A stretch of 64,000 bases of DNA from an uncultured Prevotella sp. (GCA_947169185.1 CAMVOS010000001.1:175245-239244); one strand, 5' to 3'; shown: positions 28,151 to 37,837, counted from the first letter of the stretch. Notes: generated from the letters alone by a model not told the origin. Numbers and translations: made by a program.

Positions 28151-29880
28151 TAGGCTTGCGCCTTCTCTATCCATGCAGCTACCTCGTCGACTGATGGCTT
28201 CTGCATGTCTAGCTTATATTTCTTGACGATGTCGCCTATTTTCTGTTGCAATCCCTGAGCCTTCTCAGAAGCGATGTTTGCTATCAGGTTGAAGCCTGCC
28301 TTGCGCAGTACGGGAACCCACTCCTCGCTGACGCCAATCTCGGCCCACTCAGCAGGCGTAGACTGAGGAATCTTCTTCTCGGGCTTCATCTGTGGGAACA
28401 GCATCACTTCACCGATGACGAATTTTCCTGTAAGTACCATCACCAAACGGTCGATACCAATACCGATACCAAACGTTGGAGGCATACCGTACTGTAACGC
28501 GCGCAAAAAATCCTGGTCGATGATCATAGCCTCGTCGTCGCCCTTGTCAGCAAGCTTCATCTGCTCAATGAAACGCTCCTCCTGATCGATGGGGTCGTTG
28601 AGCTCAGAATAGGCATTGGCCAACTCCTTACCATTAACCATCAGTTCGAAACGCTCGGTGAGTCCGGGCTTAGAGCGGTGCATCTTGGTGAGAGGAGACA
28701 TCTCAACGGGATAATCAGTAATAAAGGTGGGCTGGATGAATGAACCCTCGCAGAACTCACCGAAGAGCTCGTCAATAAGCTTACCCTTACCCATGGTCTC
28801 GTCGACATCCATGCCCTTTGAGAGGCAGAACTGGCGGATCTCGTCCTCCGTCTTACCGTCGCAGTCGAAACCGGTCTTCTCCTTGATGGCATCGAGGATA
28901 GGCAGACGACGGAATGGGGCCTTGAAAGAGATGATGTTACCATCAATCTCTACCTCGGGCTTGCCGTTAACGGCCGTACAGATCTGCTCGAGCATGTTTT
29001 CGGTGAAGGTCATACCCCACAGCAGGTCCTTGTAGCTGACGTAGAGCTCCATACAGGTGAACTCGGGGTTATGGGTCTTGTCCATACCCTCGTTGCGGAA
29101 GTTCTTACCCATCTCGTAAACACCCTCGAAACCACCTACGATGAGGCGCTTCAGATAGAGCTCGGTAGCGATACGCATATACATATCCTGGTTGAGCGCA
29201 TTGAAGTGGGTGATGAATGGGCGGGCTGAGGCACCACCAGCAATGTTCTGCAGAATCGGGGTGTCAACCTCCGTGTAACCAGCATTGTCGAGAATGCTAC
29301 GCAGCGTGCGAATGATGGTGGCACGCTTCAGGAAAGTATCTTTTACGCCTTCGTTAACCACCAGGTCAACATAACGCTGACGGTAGCGCAGCTCAGGATC
29401 GTCGAACTTATCGTAAGCCACACCGTCCTTATACTTCACGATGGGCAGGGGCTTCAGGGCTTTCGACAACAATGTCAGTTCCTTACAGTGTACGCTGATT
29501 TCGCCAGTCTGGGTGCGGAACACAAAGCCCTTCACGCCAATGAAGTCGCCAATGTCCAGCAACTTCTTAAATACCGTATTATATAACTCCTTGTCCTCAT
29601 CGGGGCAGAGGTCGTCGCGCGTGATGTACACCTGAATACGACCCTTGGAGTCCTGTAATTCTACAAACGAAGCCTTACCCATCACACGACGACTCATCAT
29701 GCGACCAGCGATGCTGACCTCACGGGGCTCGGCATCATCCTGGAAACTATCTATGATTTCTGTAGAAAAAGCGTTGGTAGGATATTCTGCTGCAGGATAG
29801 GGATTAATACCCATGGCACGCAGCTGTTGCAGACTTTCGCGTCTGCCAATCTCTTGTTCACTGAGTTCTAAAACGTTCAT
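28150..29880 (-). CDS. lysS: Lysyl-tRNA synthetase, class II
   Basis: A 576-residue synthetase charging tRNA-Lys. An OB-fold anticodon-binding domain (VSIAGRMMSRRVMGKASF) is followed by the class II catalytic core. Motif 2 is FRNEGMDKTHNPEFTCMELY and motif 3 is GIGIGIDRLVMVLTG. A C-terminal extension of about 70 residues after PQMKPEKK (VLRKAGFNLIANIASEKAQG) is typical of Bacteroidota LysS. First gene of the lysS-gpsA-pgi-HAD operon. Confidence 0.97.
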   Translation of the reverse strand: MNVLELSEQEIGRRESLQQLRAMGINPYPAAEYPTNAFSTEIIDSFQDDAEPREVSIAGRMMSRRVMGKASFVELQDSKGRIQVYITRDDLCPDEDKELYNTVFKKLLDIGDFIGVKGFVFRTQTGEISVHCKELTLLSKALKPLPIVKYKDGVAYDKFDDPELRYRQRYVDLVVNEGVKDTFLKRATIIRTLRSILDNAGYTEVDTPILQNIAGGASARPFITHFNALNQDMYMRIATELYLKRLIVGGFEGVYEMGKNFRNEGMDKTHNPEFTCMELYVSYKDLLWGMTFTENMLEQICTAVNGKPEVEIDGNIISFKAPFRRLPILDAIKEKTGFDCDGKTEDEIRQFCLSKGMDVDETMGKGKLIDELFGEFCEGSFIQPTFITDYPVEMSPLTKMHRSKPGLTERFELMVNGKELANAYSELNDPIDQEERFIEQMKLADKGDDEAMIIDQDFLRALQYGMPPTFGIGIGIDRLVMVLTGKFVIGEVMLFPQMKPEKKIPQSTPAEWAEIGVSEEWVPVLRKAGFNLIANIASEKAQGLQQKIGDIVKKYKLDMQKPSVDEVAAWIEKAQA

Positions 29881-29909
29881 ATTTTATTATAAAATCACAT
29901 AATACGCTG

Positions 29910-29917
29910 CAAAGATA
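29910..29917 (-). promoter_or_regulatory. -7 box for the lysS operon
   Basis: CAAAGATA gives TATCTTTG on the minus strand, 29 bp before the lysS start. Confidence 0.68.
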
Positions 29918-30045
29918 CGAATAAGTGAGCAAAAAACAAAGGAAAACTCAAATTAAATTTGGTTTTTCGTTTGGTTTAGTCAACTTTCTCACGCTCAGAA
30001 ATGAAAATATATTCTCATTTCCTTCGCTTAATCGAAATTTTGCAC

Positions 30046-30053
30046 TATCTTTG
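30046..30053 (+). promoter_or_regulatory. -7 box for dnaG
   Basis: TATCTTTG ends 4 bp before ATG 30058 and overlaps an open frame from 30001, so the start must be 30058. Confidence 0.66.
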
Positions 30054-30057
30054 CATC

Positions 30058-32001
30058 ATGATTGACAGAGCGACAGTAGATAAGATCATGGAAGCCACCG
30101 ATATTGTGCAGGTGGTGAGCGAGTTCGTGAACCTGCGAAAGGCGGGCGTAAACTACAAGGGACTGTGCCCTTTTCATGATGATAAGACGCCGTCGTTCAT
30201 GGTGTCGCCGGCTCGTCAGATCTGCAAGTGCTTTGCCTGTGGCGAGGGTGGCAACGCTGTCAATTTCCTGATGAAGCACGAACAGATCACCTATCCCGAG
30301 GCGTTGCGGTGGTTGGCCAAGAAATATAATATCGAGATTCAGGAACGCGAACTGACGGACGACGAGAAACGCGAGCAGTCGGAGCGGGAATCGATGTTTG
30401 TGGTCAACGAGTGGGCGTGCCAGTACTTCCACGAGATTCTGAAGAACGACGTGGATGGTATCGCTATTGGCAAACAGTACTTCCGCAGTCGAGGCATTCG
30501 CGATGATATCATAGAAAAGTTCCAGCTAGGTTTTGCCCTTTCAAAGCGCGACGCTTTGATAAACGAGGCACATCGTAAGGGTTACAAGGACGAATTTCTG
30601 GTGAAAACGGGTTTGTGCTACGAGAACGAGCGAGGCATTTACGACCGTTTTGCTGGTCGTGCCATGTTCCCTTGGCTGAATGTCAGCGGTAAAGTGGTGG
30701 CTTTTGGTGGTCGTAAACTCGACGCTGCTACGAAGGGTGTCCAGCAGAAATACGTCAACTCACCCGATTCTGAGATTTATCATAAGGATCGTGAACTGTA
30801 TGGCATCTATCAGGCCAAGAAGGCCATCGTCAAAGAGGATTGTGTCTACATGGTGGAAGGCTATACTGACGTAATTGCCATGCATCAGTGTGGACTGGAG
30901 AATGTGGTGGCCAACTCAGGTACGGCACTCTCAAACCATCAAATCCGACTGTTGCATCGTTTTACGCAGAACATCGTCCTGCTTTACGATGGCGATGAGG
31001 CAGGTATTCATGCTGCCATGCGTGGAACGGATATGTTGTTGGCTGAAGGCATGAATATCAAGGTCCTGGTTCTGCCTGATGGTGACGATCCTGACTCGTT
31101 TAGCAAGAAACATACTGCCGATGAGTTTAAGGCATATATCGAACAGCATCAGACCGACTTCATCCAGTTCAAGACCGACCTCCTGCTGAAAGGAGTGACG
31201 GATCCTCATAAGCGTTCGGAGGCTGTTAGCAGTATTCTGAAGAGCGTATCGGTTATTCCTGACAAGTTGAAACGTGATACTTATCTGTCGGATTGTTCGC
31301 ATCGTTTCAATGTCAACGAACAGGCGCTGGTGACCACTGTCAATACCTATATTCAACGCGAAAAGGAGGAGAAAGAAAAGGAACGTGAACGTGGCGGGGC
31401 AAGTGCTAATGAAGGACAGTCCGAAGAGCTGATAGTACCCATTGGGCTGCATACGGCTCAAGAGCAGACCACTGAAGTGGAGCGCCTTCTGATTCAGAAC
31501 ATTATCCGTCATGGAGACGAGGTCATCTATGAAGGTGTCGAGACGGACGATGGACAACTGATTAATCTGAATGTGGCGCAATACATCGACTATGATTTGG
31601 GCGCTGATGGCCTTGAATTCAGCAATCCGCTGTTCAATCGTATCCTGCAAGAGGCAGTGGAGCATTCTGGCGATTCTGGTTTTAAGGCCGACCTATATTT
31701 TATGCAACATCCTGATCCTGAGGTGAGTCGTCTGGCAGCAAACTTGGGTATGGATCGCCACCAGTTGAGTCGTAGCTTTCAGGTTACCACCAATAGCAAC
31801 TTGCTCAGACAGCGTATCGAGCATCTGATACTCGACTTCCGTATGGATATTGTCAGCCAGCATCTGAAGGAATTGCAGCGTAAAATGAAGGAGATTGGAT
31901 CGGACATGACGCAACTGAAAGCAATCATGGATGATTATAAACAGACACAGGAGTTACGCAATGCGCTGGCTCGCCAGCGTGGATCGGACGTTATTGTTTA
32001 G
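30058..32001 (+). CDS. dnaG: DNA primase
   Basis: A 647-residue primase that makes RNA primers at the replication fork. The CHC2 zinc finger uses C37, H40, C58 and C61 (CPFHDDKTPSF, CKCFACGEGG). The TOPRIM domain shows VEGYTDVIAMHQ and LLYDGDEAGIHAA. A low-complexity Glu/Lys linker (REKEEKEKERERGG) lies before the C-terminal helicase-binding domain. A frame open to 30001 is upstream of the promoter and was excluded. The repeat gaggtgagaggttagaagtaag separates it from cls. Confidence 0.96.
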   Translation: MIDRATVDKIMEATDIVQVVSEFVNLRKAGVNYKGLCPFHDDKTPSFMVSPARQICKCFACGEGGNAVNFLMKHEQITYPEALRWLAKKYNIEIQERELTDDEKREQSERESMFVVNEWACQYFHEILKNDVDGIAIGKQYFRSRGIRDDIIEKFQLGFALSKRDALINEAHRKGYKDEFLVKTGLCYENERGIYDRFAGRAMFPWLNVSGKVVAFGGRKLDAATKGVQQKYVNSPDSEIYHKDRELYGIYQAKKAIVKEDCVYMVEGYTDVIAMHQCGLENVVANSGTALSNHQIRLLHRFTQNIVLLYDGDEAGIHAAMRGTDMLLAEGMNIKVLVLPDGDDPDSFSKKHTADEFKAYIEQHQTDFIQFKTDLLLKGVTDPHKRSEAVSSILKSVSVIPDKLKRDTYLSDCSHRFNVNEQALVTTVNTYIQREKEEKEKERERGGASANEGQSEELIVPIGLHTAQEQTTEVERLLIQNIIRHGDEVIYEGVETDDGQLINLNVAQYIDYDLGADGLEFSNPLFNRILQEAVEHSGDSGFKADLYFMQHPDPEVSRLAANLGMDRHQLSRSFQVTTNSNLLRQRIEHLILDFRMDIVSQHLKELQRKMKEIGSDMTQLKAIMDDYKQTQELRNALARQRGSDVIV

Positions 32002-32031
32002 AGGTGAGAGGTTAGAAGTAAGAGGTAAGAG
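32002..32031. repeat. gagaggtgaga-type repeat between dnaG and cls
   Basis: The whole 30-bp gap consists of degenerate agaggt(g/t)aga units, the same word set found inside aroB and at the end of the RND adaptor gene. Confidence 0.65.
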
Positions 32032-33438
32032 ATGGGAGGACTGCTCTACATAGGATATGCGTTGATGGTGGTTGTTGCTGCAATAGCCATTATCCATGTA
32101 TTGATGGACAATCGCCAGCCTGCCAAGACAATGGCATGGGTTTTGGTTATTGGTTTCATACCTATTGTGGGCGTGGTGTTCTATCTGTTTTTTGGCATCA
32201 ACCATCGCAAGGAACGCATCATCAGTCAAGGTCAGATGGACGAATTGACCAAGCGTTCGATGCTGAGTTTCGTGGGACAGCATAACTTTCGTGTTCCTGA
32301 ACGTCAGAAACCTTTGGTGGACCTTTTTGTCAATCAGAATCTGGCATTGCCCTTCAAGGATAATCAGATAGACATCATGACGGATGGCTACGCATTCTTT
32401 CCTGAACTGCTGAAGGACATTGCTGAGGCTACCCATCATGTACATATTAATATGTATATCTTTGAGAACGATGCCCTGGGACGCCTTGTGGCTGATGCTC
32501 TGATGACGAAGGCACGTCAAGGCGTAAAGGTTCGTGTCATTTATGATGATGTGGGCTGTTGGCGCGTAGAAAGCCGTTTCTTTGAACAGATGCGCGAGGC
32601 TGGTGTCGAAGTGGCTCCGTTCCTGCCTGTCCGTTTTCCGTCGTTCACTAGTAAGGTAAACTATCGTAACCATCGTAAGATTATTGTCATCGATGGTCGT
32701 ATAGGCTATATTGGTGGCATGAATATTGCCCGTCGTTATGTGTCTACCAAGTGGCGCGACACCATGCTGCGTGTACAGGGTGGGGTGGTATATGCCTTGC
32801 AACGCGCCTTTCTTGTCGACTGGTATTTTGTTGATCATACGCTGATTACGGACCGAGTATATTATCCTGAATCACAGGAGGTTAATAACTGCTTGGCTCA
32901 GGTGGTTACCAGTGGACCTATGGCACGTTATCCTGAAATTATGCAGGGTTTTGTCCGTATCATTTTGGCTGCCCGTCGTTACATCTACATCGAAACGCCT
33001 TACTTCTTGCCAAACGAGCCCATTCTCTTTGCTCTGAAGACGGCTGCTCTAGCTGGTGTCGATGTGCGTGTGATGTGTCCGTTGTCTTCCGATGCACGCT
33101 TCCTGGATTGGGCATCGCGTTCATATCTGCGTGAAATCCATGAGGCAGGTGCCCATGTATATCTCTATAAACCGGGCTTCTTGCATTCAAAGTTGCTGAT
33201 TTCCGATGATTCACTGGTGTCGTGTGGTTCTACCAATGTTGATTTCCGCTCGTTGGAGAATAATTTCGAGGCCAATGTATTCATTTATGATGAAGGTACC
33301 GCTCTCCGCCTCAAGAAAGTGTTCCTTGATGACCAGTCGCAAACGGTACTCTTGGGCGATGTTCCCAATCGTCTTCACCCCAAGTTCTATGCGCGTTTGT
33401 GGGAGAGCTTTACTCGCCTGGTTTCTCCTCTGTTGTGA
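32032..33438 (+). CDS. cls: Cardiolipin synthase
   Basis: A 468-residue membrane phospholipase-D-type enzyme that joins two phosphatidylglycerols into cardiolipin. Two N-terminal helices (about residues 5-25 and 35-58) are followed by two HKD motifs: NHRKIIVIDGRIGYIGG in the first half and LHSKLLISDDSLVSCGSTN in the second. Its 3' end overlaps the convergent rsmD by 29 bp. Promoter not recognised; it may be read through from dnaG. Confidence 0.94.
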   Translation: MGGLLYIGYALMVVVAAIAIIHVLMDNRQPAKTMAWVLVIGFIPIVGVVFYLFFGINHRKERIISQGQMDELTKRSMLSFVGQHNFRVPERQKPLVDLFVNQNLALPFKDNQIDIMTDGYAFFPELLKDIAEATHHVHINMYIFENDALGRLVADALMTKARQGVKVRVIYDDVGCWRVESRFFEQMREAGVEVAPFLPVRFPSFTSKVNYRNHRKIIVIDGRIGYIGGMNIARRYVSTKWRDTMLRVQGGVVYALQRAFLVDWYFVDHTLITDRVYYPESQEVNNCLAQVVTSGPMARYPEIMQGFVRIILAARRYIYIETPYFLPNEPILFALKTAALAGVDVRVMCPLSSDARFLDWASRSYLREIHEAGAHVYLYKPGFLHSKLLISDDSLVSCGSTNVDFRSLENNFEANVFIYDEGTALRLKKVFLDDQSQTVLLGDVPNRLHPKFYARLWESFTRLVSPLL

Positions 33439-33961
33439 AAATGCTGAAGTTTACGCTACCATACTGACGGTGCTCCTTAAAGCGGGGGTGCTGGCTGAAG
33501 TCATGGTCTTTGCCATGTTCCAGCACGAAAATACCATTGTTTTTAAGCAGTTGTTTCTCAAAGATGATGTCAGGTAAGGTTGCCAACTCTTTCAGCGCAT
33601 ATGGTGGATCGGCGAATATCAGGTCGTACTGCTGTTTGCAGGATTTCAGGAAACGAAATACATCGCCACGGATAGGAATGCAGGTGTCCGTTGTCAGCTT
33701 CTTTAGGCATTCCTGGATAAATCGGTGGTGGTCGCGGTCCAACTCAACACTTACCACCTGACTACAGCCTCGTGAGACCAGTTCCAACGATATGCTGCCA
33801 GTACCAGAAAATAGGTCGAGTGCAATGGCCCCGTCGAAATCGACATACTGTACCAGTACATTGAAAATGTTCTCCTTGGCAAAGTCTGTCGTAGGACGTG
33901 CTTTAAACGAGCGGGGTATGTCAAAATGTCGCCCCTTATATTTCCCTGTAATGATTCTCAT
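33410..33961 (-). CDS. rsmD: 16S rRNA (guanine966-N2)-methyltransferase
   Basis: A 183-residue SAM-dependent methyltransferase acting on the 30S subunit. The start MRIITGKYKGR, the PTTDFAKENIFNVL segment, motif I ALDLFSGTGSISLE and motif IV FADPPYAL are all RsmD hallmarks. It overlaps the DUF3822 gene by 4 bp, a pairing that is common in Bacteroidota. Confidence 0.94.
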   Translation of the reverse strand: MRIITGKYKGRHFDIPRSFKARPTTDFAKENIFNVLVQYVDFDGAIALDLFSGTGSISLELVSRGCSQVVSVELDRDHHRFIQECLKKLTTDTCIPIRGDVFRFLKSCKQQYDLIFADPPYALKELATLPDIIFEKQLLKNNGIFVLEHGKDHDFSQHPRFKEHRQYGSVNFSIFTTEEKPGE

Positions 33962-34764
33962 CTTCCTTTTACGTATAGTGTCATGAGGTCGTAAGGCATA
34001 CCGGCAATCTGCGTAACAGGAGCACGGTTGAATTCGCCTGAAGGATTGATGAAGAATACGCGTTTGATAAATTGGCGAGCCTCGTTTAATAATGCTTCCT
34101 CATCAGGTATGTCGCCCACCAAATGTAACTCGTCATGTTCTGGTTCCAGACCTAACTGCTTCCATACGCTCAGCAGATAATACAAAGCATTATTGCTATT
34201 GTTTACGATGTATGTGTTGCAGAATTTGAAGCGGTTCTTGCTGAAACCGAATACTTCCATATGATGATCGTGAAAGTAGCCATACAATTTCTGATGGATA
34301 CCCGTATAGCTGCGTTGGTGCAGGTGGTGCCATACTGGTGTCATTGCAGCAATAACACTGGGTAGGCTCATACGGTCGTTGATGACTGCTAACAGGTCTT
34401 TGTCAATAGCGAACAATGCCACGCTGTTCAGATCGGGTAATACCGTATGCATAATGGCCTGCTGATCCTTCCTCGTATAGGCATGGAAGTACAGTTCTGC
34501 TTTCTCTTCTTCATGAAAGAGATCGGTGGGCACCATTAATACGGGTGAGTCCACCATTACCAGCGTGCGTTGGTATCTGTCACTTAGTATGCTGCTGGTA
34601 CGCAGTGCTTCACGCAGGTTGGCAGCCATCGTAATGCTGCTGTTGACAGGGTATTGTTCCATCATTACCTGCCCTTGGTCATCAGTGGTGGTGAATATCA
34701 GACTGCCTTTTCCTACTCTTGCCACAAGTCTGCGTAATGTATTGCTTTGCTCGTTTGTTACCAT
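33958..34764 (-). CDS. DUF3822 family protein
   Basis: A 268-residue cytoplasmic protein with an actin-like ATPase-type fold predicted for the family (two related halves, with VMVDSPVLMVPTDLF in the first and KFCNTYIVNNSNNALYYLL in the second). Function is not established. It is coupled to rsmD by a 4-bp overlap and follows a 28-codon membrane microORF by 6 bp. Confidence 0.83.
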   Translation of the reverse strand: MVTNEQSNTLRRLVARVGKGSLIFTTTDDQGQVMMEQYPVNSSITMAANLREALRTSSILSDRYQRTLVMVDSPVLMVPTDLFHEEEKAELYFHAYTRKDQQAIMHTVLPDLNSVALFAIDKDLLAVINDRMSLPSVIAAMTPVWHHLHQRSYTGIHQKLYGYFHDHHMEVFGFSKNRFKFCNTYIVNNSNNALYYLLSVWKQLGLEPEHDELHLVGDIPDEEALLNEARQFIKRVFFINPSGEFNRAPVTQIAGMPYDLMTLYVKGR

Positions 34765-34770
34765 ACCTTT

Positions 34771-34857
34771 TTAGCCCATGATGCTTAGCAAACACAGCAC
34801 GGCTAATGCCAGTGCCACAAGTGCCAGAATCAGATTTATGATGCGTGTTCTATTCAT
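34771..34857 (-). CDS. Predicted 28-residue single-helix membrane microprotein
   Basis: ATG 34857 opens a 28-codon frame: MNRTRIINLI followed by a hydrophobic helix rich in Leu and Ala, ending LCLLSIMG. A -7 box ends 8 bp upstream and the DUF3822 start lies 6 bp downstream, so it would be the first cistron of the rsmD operon. The pattern of two basic residues then one helix is sensible for a membrane microprotein. It could also be a remnant N-terminal anchor of a longer protein; some Bacteroidales membrane proteins start in a similar way. Confidence 0.5.
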   Translation of the reverse strand: MNRTRIINLILALVALALAVLCLLSIMG

Positions 34858-34865
34858 TTTGCTTG

Positions 34866-34873
34866 CAAAGTTA
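34866..34873 (-). promoter_or_regulatory. -7 box for the microprotein-DUF3822-rsmD operon
   Basis: CAAAGTTA reads TAACTTTG on the minus strand, 8 bp before ATG 34857. Confidence 0.62.
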
Positions 34874-34916
34874 GTGTAAAAATTTGATTAAGCGAAGAGA
34901 AAACAAATATTTTTTG

Positions 34917-34924
34917 TATCTTTG
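34917..34924 (+). promoter_or_regulatory. -7 box for the RecD-like helicase gene
   Basis: TATCTTTG lies 8 bp before ATG 34933, divergent from the rsmD operon promoter. Confidence 0.66.
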
Positions 34925-34932
34925 TAGCCGAA

Positions 34933-36375
34933 ATGATACATGACGAGCTGAAATATCGGATACGTGGAACCTTCGGACATGTGCCTACAATAGAGCAGGA
35001 GAGGGCTATTGATACCTTTGCACGATTCATGACTGATCGGGATAATCGGACGGTAATGGTGCTGAGGGGAGCTGCCGGTACGGGAAAGACGTCGTTGTCC
35101 GCTGCTATTGTACAAGCTTTACTGACGTTGCAGCAAAAGCTCGTGTTACTGGCTCCTACTGGACGTGCTGCCAAGGTGTTTTCACTCTTTGCTGGACAGC
35201 CCGCCTATACCATTCATCGACGCATATATAGGCAGAAATCGCTGGAAGGAAATTTCGATCTTAATTACAACTCTGCCCAAGATACATTGTTTATGGTTGA
35301 TGAGGCCTCGATGATTGCTAATGCGAGCAGCTTTAGTGACAGTATCTTTGCAGGTGGACAGCTGATGGATGACTTGATACAATTCGTATATAACGATCGG
35401 AACTGTCGTCTAATGCTGATAGGCGACCATGCGCAGTTGCCACCTGTAGGTGAGAGTGAAAGTCCGGCATTGATGAGCGAAGTGTTGAGTAGCTATGGTC
35501 TTAAAGTGTATGAATGTAATCTTAGCGAGGTGTTGCGCCAAAGTCAAGAGTCTGGCGTTTTATTTAATGCTACACGGGTAAGACGTATGTTGGAAACGGC
35601 AAACGGAATGATGACTTTACCACGAATCAGCTTTAAGAACTTTTCTGACATTAGGAACGTGTCAGGTGACGAACTGATAGAACAGTTGGCTACAAGTTAT
35701 AGTCGGGTGGGGTTAGATGATACTATTGTCGTTACACGTAGCAACAAAAGGGCAAATATCTACAACCAAGGTATCCGTAACATGGTGCTTGATCGTGAGG
35801 ATGAGCTCTGTAGCGGCGACCAGATTATGATCGTAAAAAATAATTATTATTGGTTGAAAGAAAACCAAACGTCAGCTAATAGCCAATTCTCCTTTATTGC
35901 CAACGGTGACAGGGCTGTGGTGCGACGTGTGCGTCATGTTCACGAACTCTATGGTTTCCGCTTTGCAGATGTTACGATGACCTTCCCTGATTATGATGAC
36001 TATGAATTGACTGCTATAGTACTGTTAGATACGCTGACATCAGAGGCGCCAGCATTGACACATGAACAACAAGAGTTGTTGTATAATAAGGTGAAGGAGG
36101 ATTATGCCGATATACCCCAAAAACCTGAACGCCTCAAAAAGGTGAGGGAAGATAAATACTTTAATGCCTTACAGGTGAAGTTTGCCTATGCAGCCACCTG
36201 CCATAAGGCTCAGGGTGGGCAGTGGGCTCATGTGTATGTGGATCAGGGCTATATGACGGACGATATGTTGACGCCCGACTACTTGCATTGGCTCTATACG
36301 GCTTTCACTCGTGCAACTGAACAGTTGTATTTGGTAAATTGGCCTAAAACACAGACGGATGATATACTTGAATGA
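34933..36375 (+). CDS. RecD-like superfamily 1 DNA helicase
   Basis: A 480-residue ATPase of the RecD2/TraA group. Walker A is LRGAAGTGKTSL (near residue 45), Walker B is LFMVDEASMI, motif III is LIGDHAQLPPVG, and the C-terminal part has ATCHKAQGGQWAHVYVDQG and WLYTAFTRATEQLYL (motifs V and VI). It is shorter than full RecD and lacks the RecD2 N-terminal hairpin region, as is usual for this Bacteroidota form. A role in 5'-3' unwinding during repair is inferred. It overlaps the next gene by 17 bp. Confidence 0.9.
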   Translation: MIHDELKYRIRGTFGHVPTIEQERAIDTFARFMTDRDNRTVMVLRGAAGTGKTSLSAAIVQALLTLQQKLVLLAPTGRAAKVFSLFAGQPAYTIHRRIYRQKSLEGNFDLNYNSAQDTLFMVDEASMIANASSFSDSIFAGGQLMDDLIQFVYNDRNCRLMLIGDHAQLPPVGESESPALMSEVLSSYGLKVYECNLSEVLRQSQESGVLFNATRVRRMLETANGMMTLPRISFKNFSDIRNVSGDELIEQLATSYSRVGLDDTIVVTRSNKRANIYNQGIRNMVLDREDELCSGDQIMIVKNNYYWLKENQTSANSQFSFIANGDRAVVRRVRHVHELYGFRFADVTMTFPDYDDYELTAIVLLDTLTSEAPALTHEQQELLYNKVKEDYADIPQKPERLKKVREDKYFNALQVKFAYAATCHKAQGGQWAHVYVDQGYMTDDMLTPDYLHWLYTAFTRATEQLYLVNWPKTQTDDILE

Positions 36376-36913
36376 CGATATAGCTCATTTTGACTGGCAG
36401 GCAGCGCTACCACTGCTGAGCGACCAACGTAGGGAACAGTGTCTGAAGTTCAAGCATGAACAAGGACGTAAGACCTGTGCGGCAGTCTATCTGTTGCTTT
36501 GCGAGGGACTATGTAAGGAATATGGCATCATTGAGAAACCTGTATTCGAATATGGCGAGCATGGCAAACCTTCAATTGTTGGTCATCCTGAGATATTCTT
36601 TAATATGAGCCATTGTCGAGAGGCGGCTATCTGTGTGCTAAGCGACAAACCTGTGGGTGTGGATATTGAAAGTATCCGTCCCTATAACGAGAGTCTGGCG
36701 CGCTATACGATGAGTGATGAAGAAATGATACAAATCGAGAGCGCCGAACGTCGTGACGTGGAGTTTACTCGACTTTGGACGCTAAAAGAGGCCGTTTTGA
36801 AATGTTCGGGTGAGGGTATTAGGAACAATATGAAACACGTATTAGATGGCTTAAAAGATGCAAAAACCGTTATAAATGAAAAAAAACTTTATATTTTTAG
36901 CGTTGTGTCATAA
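36359..36913 (+). CDS. 4'-phosphopantetheinyl transferase, Sfp-type
   Basis: A 184-residue enzyme that attaches the CoA phosphopantetheine arm to carrier proteins. The Mg-binding motif PVGVDIES and the catalytic FTRLWTLKEAVLKCSGEGI are intact, as is NMSHCREAAICVL. Its length is on the short side for Sfp-type enzymes. It overlaps the helicase gene by 17 bp and is probably co-transcribed. The target carrier protein is unknown. Confidence 0.9.
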   Translation: MIYLNDDIAHFDWQAALPLLSDQRREQCLKFKHEQGRKTCAAVYLLLCEGLCKEYGIIEKPVFEYGEHGKPSIVGHPEIFFNMSHCREAAICVLSDKPVGVDIESIRPYNESLARYTMSDEEMIQIESAERRDVEFTRLWTLKEAVLKCSGEGIRNNMKHVLDGLKDAKTVINEKKLYIFSVVS

Positions 36914-36921
36914 TTTTTTAT

Positions 36922-36929
36922 TAACTTTG
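36922..36929 (+). promoter_or_regulatory. -7 box for the zinc metallopeptidase gene
   Basis: TAACTTTG lies 35 bp before ATG 36965. Confidence 0.62.
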
Positions 36930-36964
36930 TAGCGGAATATAGAATCCTAAAACGAAATGACATT

Positions 36965-37837
36965 ATGAGACTGGACGGAAGAAGAGAAAGTTCGAATGTG
37001 GAAGACCGCCGTGGTATGAGCGGTGGCAAGAAGGCCGGGCTAGGTATCGGTGGTATTATCATTGCTATGGCTATAGCCTACTTTACGGGAGGTAATCCGC
37101 TGGAGGCTGGCATGCAGGCTGCACAGCAGTCAATGGGTCAGAATACAGAGGTCAGCGAGGGTCAACAACGTGAGTTCACAGAAGAAGAGCAGGCGCTGGC
37201 AAAGTTTTCTACACAGATTTTGGCTGGTACCGAGGATGTCTGGGCCAAGATATTCAAGGAACAGGGAGCTACCTATCAGGTGCCTACTATGGTGCTGTAT
37301 ACCGATGGTACGGCAACAGCCTGTGGACAGGGCTCGGCTGCCATGGGACCCTTCTATTGTTCTGGCGACCAGAAGTTGTATATCGACTTGTCGTTCTTTA
37401 CCACGATGAAGCGCCAGTTGGGTGCTGATGGCGACTTTGCTTATGCATATGTCATCGCCCATGAGGTGGGACATCATGTAGAGTATCTGACGGGAACCCT
37501 GCAGAAGGTGCACGAACAGATGGCACGCTTGTCGCAGACCGAGGCCAACAAACTGAGTGTCCGTCTGGAACTGTTGGCAGACTTCTATGCTGGTGTATGG
37601 GCTCATCATGACAATAAGATGTTCCGCTCATTGGAGGATGGCGACATCGAGGAGGCTATCAACTGTGCTGAGGTCATTGGTGATGACTATCTGCAGAAGA
37701 AAGCACGCGGCTATGCCGTCCCCGAATCGTTCAATCACGGTACGTCAAAACAACGCATGAAGTGGTTTAAACTTGGATTGGAGACGGGTGATATCTCGAA
37801 AGGTACTACTTTCCAATGCTCTGATGCAGAGTTGTAA
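36965..37837 (+). CDS. Neutral zinc metallopeptidase, YpfJ family
   Basis: A 290-residue protein of PF04228. A short basic N-terminus precedes one membrane helix (GLGIGGIIIAMAIAYFTGG), then a periplasmic metallopeptidase domain. The zinc motif is HEVGHHVEYL near residue 165, and GPFYCSGDQKLYIDLSFF and ELLADFYAGVWAHHD are the other family blocks, the latter supplying the third ligand. Substrates are not known. It has its own promoter and precedes the ROK triplet by 33 bp. Confidence 0.92.
   Translation: MRLDGRRESSNVEDRRGMSGGKKAGLGIGGIIIAMAIAYFTGGNPLEAGMQAAQQSMGQNTEVSEGQQREFTEEEQALAKFSTQILAGTEDVWAKIFKEQGATYQVPTMVLYTDGTATACGQGSAAMGPFYCSGDQKLYIDLSFFTTMKRQLGADGDFAYAYVIAHEVGHHVEYLTGTLQKVHEQMARLSQTEANKLSVRLELLADFYAGVWAHHDNKMFRSLEDGDIEEAINCAEVIGDDYLQKKARGYAVPESFNHGTSKQRMKWFKLGLETGDISKGTTFQCSDAEL

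Noticed and set aside
31954..32838. 294-codon minus-strand frame opposite cls and the dnaG end
   Set aside because: cls carries both HKD motifs in the plus frame. The SPL-like words here are only the antisense reading of the repeat.
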